From positions 1 to 7,415 of the forward strand of contig CAYMBG010000115.1 in assembly GCA_964388615.1 (NCBI GenBank): 7,415 bases of DNA, given 5' to 3'. Of this stretch, positions 6,330-7,415 are shown one piece after another. How positions within the stretch are numbered: the stretch's first letter is position 1; each line of letters opens with the position of its first letter. Source of the stretch: SLLW01 sp964388615 (lineage in GTDB: Bacteria; Bacteroidota; Rhodothermia; Balneolales; Natronogracilivirgulaceae). Both the position numbers and the translations under genes were made by a program. Under the pieces are notes generated by a model. It saw only the letters and a program-made list of their open reading frames with translations. It had not been told where the DNA came from and searched no databases.

Positions 6330-7415
6330 ATGAAAAAATTGATCTTGCCGTTGTTATTACTCATCCTGGCAGTTTCTGCATCAACGAAGGATACCTTTGC
6401 CAATCAGATTATTAACAATAGGCTGGAAAATTCCGATATACTCCGTTACGAAAAAGCGGTATTTAGCATTGATATCGATGCAGATTACGACAATCCCTAC
6501 ATCCAGGAGCAGGTCAGGCTGGATATGGTTCTGACTACCCCGGGAGGTGAGACACGGACCCTGCCCTGCTTTTATGATGATCATGCCGATCCATCTCCGG
6601 TCTGGAAAGCTCATTTTGCCCCGCGGGAAGTTGGGGAATACGAATATCAATTTGTGCTTCATGTATCGGGAGAAGAGACCGATATCACTCCCCCGCAATC
6701 ATTTGATGTATCGGAATCTGGTCGCAGCGGTTTCATCACAAAGCATCCGGATCCTGATGAAGAGTGGTATGTCCCCTATGACAGCGGCGATCCATTTCGC
6801 GGGATCGGAATTAATATGGGCTGGGAGTCACGTTCCTGGGAAGATCCCGAGCACAACTACGATTACTTTTTCGAGAAACTCGGTGCGTATGGCGCCAACT
6901 TTGTCCGTACCTGGATGCACGCCTGGAACCTGCCGCTGGAATGGCAGCAAGTAACCCAAACCAACCGTTACAGCAACACCGATGAATATTTCCATCCCGG
7001 CGCCATACAACGCATGGATGAGATGATAGCGCTGGCCGAAGAGCACGGCATCTATATCATGCTCGCTCTTGATGCTCACGGCGGGTTCATATCAGACGGA
7101 GAATGGCCCTTGAACAGTTACAACTCGGCCAATGGCGGTCCGGTTGACACCCCGGAAGAATTCTTTACATCCGACGAGGCCAAAGCCAAATATAAAAACC
7201 GTTTGCGCTATCTGGTAGGGAGATGGGGTTACAGTACGGCCATCGGAGTGTGGGAGTTTTTCAATGAAGTTGACAATATTCGCAATGCCGAAGGGATACC
7301 GGACTTTCACATAACCCAATGGCACCAGGAAATGAGTACGTATCTGAAAAGTATTGACCCTTACGACCATCTGGTTTCAACCAGTATTTCACATGATGAG
7401 ATCAGGGGATTATTT
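6330..7415 (+). CDS. Secreted glycoside hydrolase, DUF5060-like domain plus GH-A-type (GH5-like) barrel, N-terminal part (runs off right edge)
   Basis: The first 362 residues of a probable polysaccharide-degrading enzyme; the frame is open to the window end. MKKLILPLLLLILAVSA is a clear signal peptide, probably cleaved near residues 17-24. No lipobox Cys is seen, so periplasmic or secreted. Residues about 30-128 form a beta-rich domain resembling DUF5060 (ending GEYEYQFVLHVSG and PQSFDV). The barrel starts near 135, with PFRGIGINMGW (155-165), ANFVRTWMHAWNLPLEW (189-205), HGIYIMLALDAHGGF (239-253), NGGPVDTPEEFF (268-279) and VWEFFNEVD (307-315). The Asn-Glu pair at 312-313 fits the acid/base of clan GH-A; the nucleophile Glu lies beyond the window. 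The ATG at 6330 is chosen because the signal peptide begins there; no Shine-Dalgarno is visible. Family and substrate cannot be fixed; a GH5-like beta-glycanase is likeliest. It is transcribed away from the sigma/SusCD genes. Confidence 0.88.
   Translation, partial: MKKLILPLLLLILAVSASTKDTFANQIINNRLENSDILRYEKAVFSIDIDADYDNPYIQEQVRLDMVLTTPGGETRTLPCFYDDHADPSPVWKAHFAPREVGEYEYQFVLHVSGEETDITPPQSFDVSESGRSGFITKHPDPDEEWYVPYDSGDPFRGIGINMGWESRSWEDPEHNYDYFFEKLGAYGANFVRTWMHAWNLPLEWQQVTQTNRYSNTDEYFHPGAIQRMDEMIALAEEHGIYIMLALDAHGGFISDGEWPLNSYNSANGGPVDTPEEFFTSDEAKAKYKNRLRYLVGRWGYSTAIGVWEFFNEVDNIRNAEGIPDFHITQWHQEMSTYLKSIDPYDHLVSTSISHDEIRGLF

Noticed and set aside
6381..7370. Minus-strand open frames opposite the hydrolase (6381-6698, 6828-7079, 7092-7370)
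   Set aside because: The plus-strand frame is open throughout with a signal peptide and glycoside hydrolase motifs; the antisense frames have no family features.
1..7415. Mobile element, CRISPR array or defence system
   Set aside because: No transposase, integrase, terminal repeats, regular direct repeats or defence domains were seen; the content is a coherent glycan-uptake locus.

Overview
This window looks like part of a polysaccharide-utilisation locus from a member of the Bacteroidota or a close relative such as the Balneolota/Rhodothermota group. The SusC/SusD pair, the ECF sigma/FecR pair, the acidic stretch after the SusD lipobox and the weak or absent Shine-Dalgarno sequences on most genes all fit that placement. 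The taxonomic call is an inference; no rRNA or other marker gene is present.

Layout. Four genes lie on the minus strand and read from right to left: an ECF sigma factor (6073-5456), a FecR-type anti-sigma factor (5301-4264), a SusC-family TonB-dependent transporter with an N-terminal STN signalling domain (4178-714), and the first 225 codons of a SusD-family surface lipoprotein (675 to the left edge, continuing outside). The gaps between them are 154, 85 and 38 bp. On the plus strand, diverging from the sigma gene across a 256-bp intergenic region, is the first 362 codons of a secreted glycoside hydrolase with a DUF5060-like N-terminal domain and a clan GH-A-type barrel (6330 to the right edge, continuing outside).

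How the genes fit together. By analogy with FecA/FecR/FecI and the Bacteroides glycan systems, substrate binding at the SusC/SusD complex would be signalled by the SusC STN domain to the periplasmic C-terminus of FecR. That would free the ECF sigma factor to raise transcription of the uptake genes. The hydrolase would supply oligosaccharides for SusCD to import. The substrate cannot be read from the sequence.

Nothing here is clearly a new system. The points most worth a second look are in the short intergenic regions: a pair of mutually exclusive stem-loops between the sigma and fecR genes, a hairpin plus a perfect palindrome between fecR and susC, and palindromes in the divergent region. Others are the non-ATG start of the sigma gene and the visible resemblance between the FecR C-terminal domain and the SusC STN domain. 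No tRNA, rRNA, CRISPR array or insertion sequence was seen.
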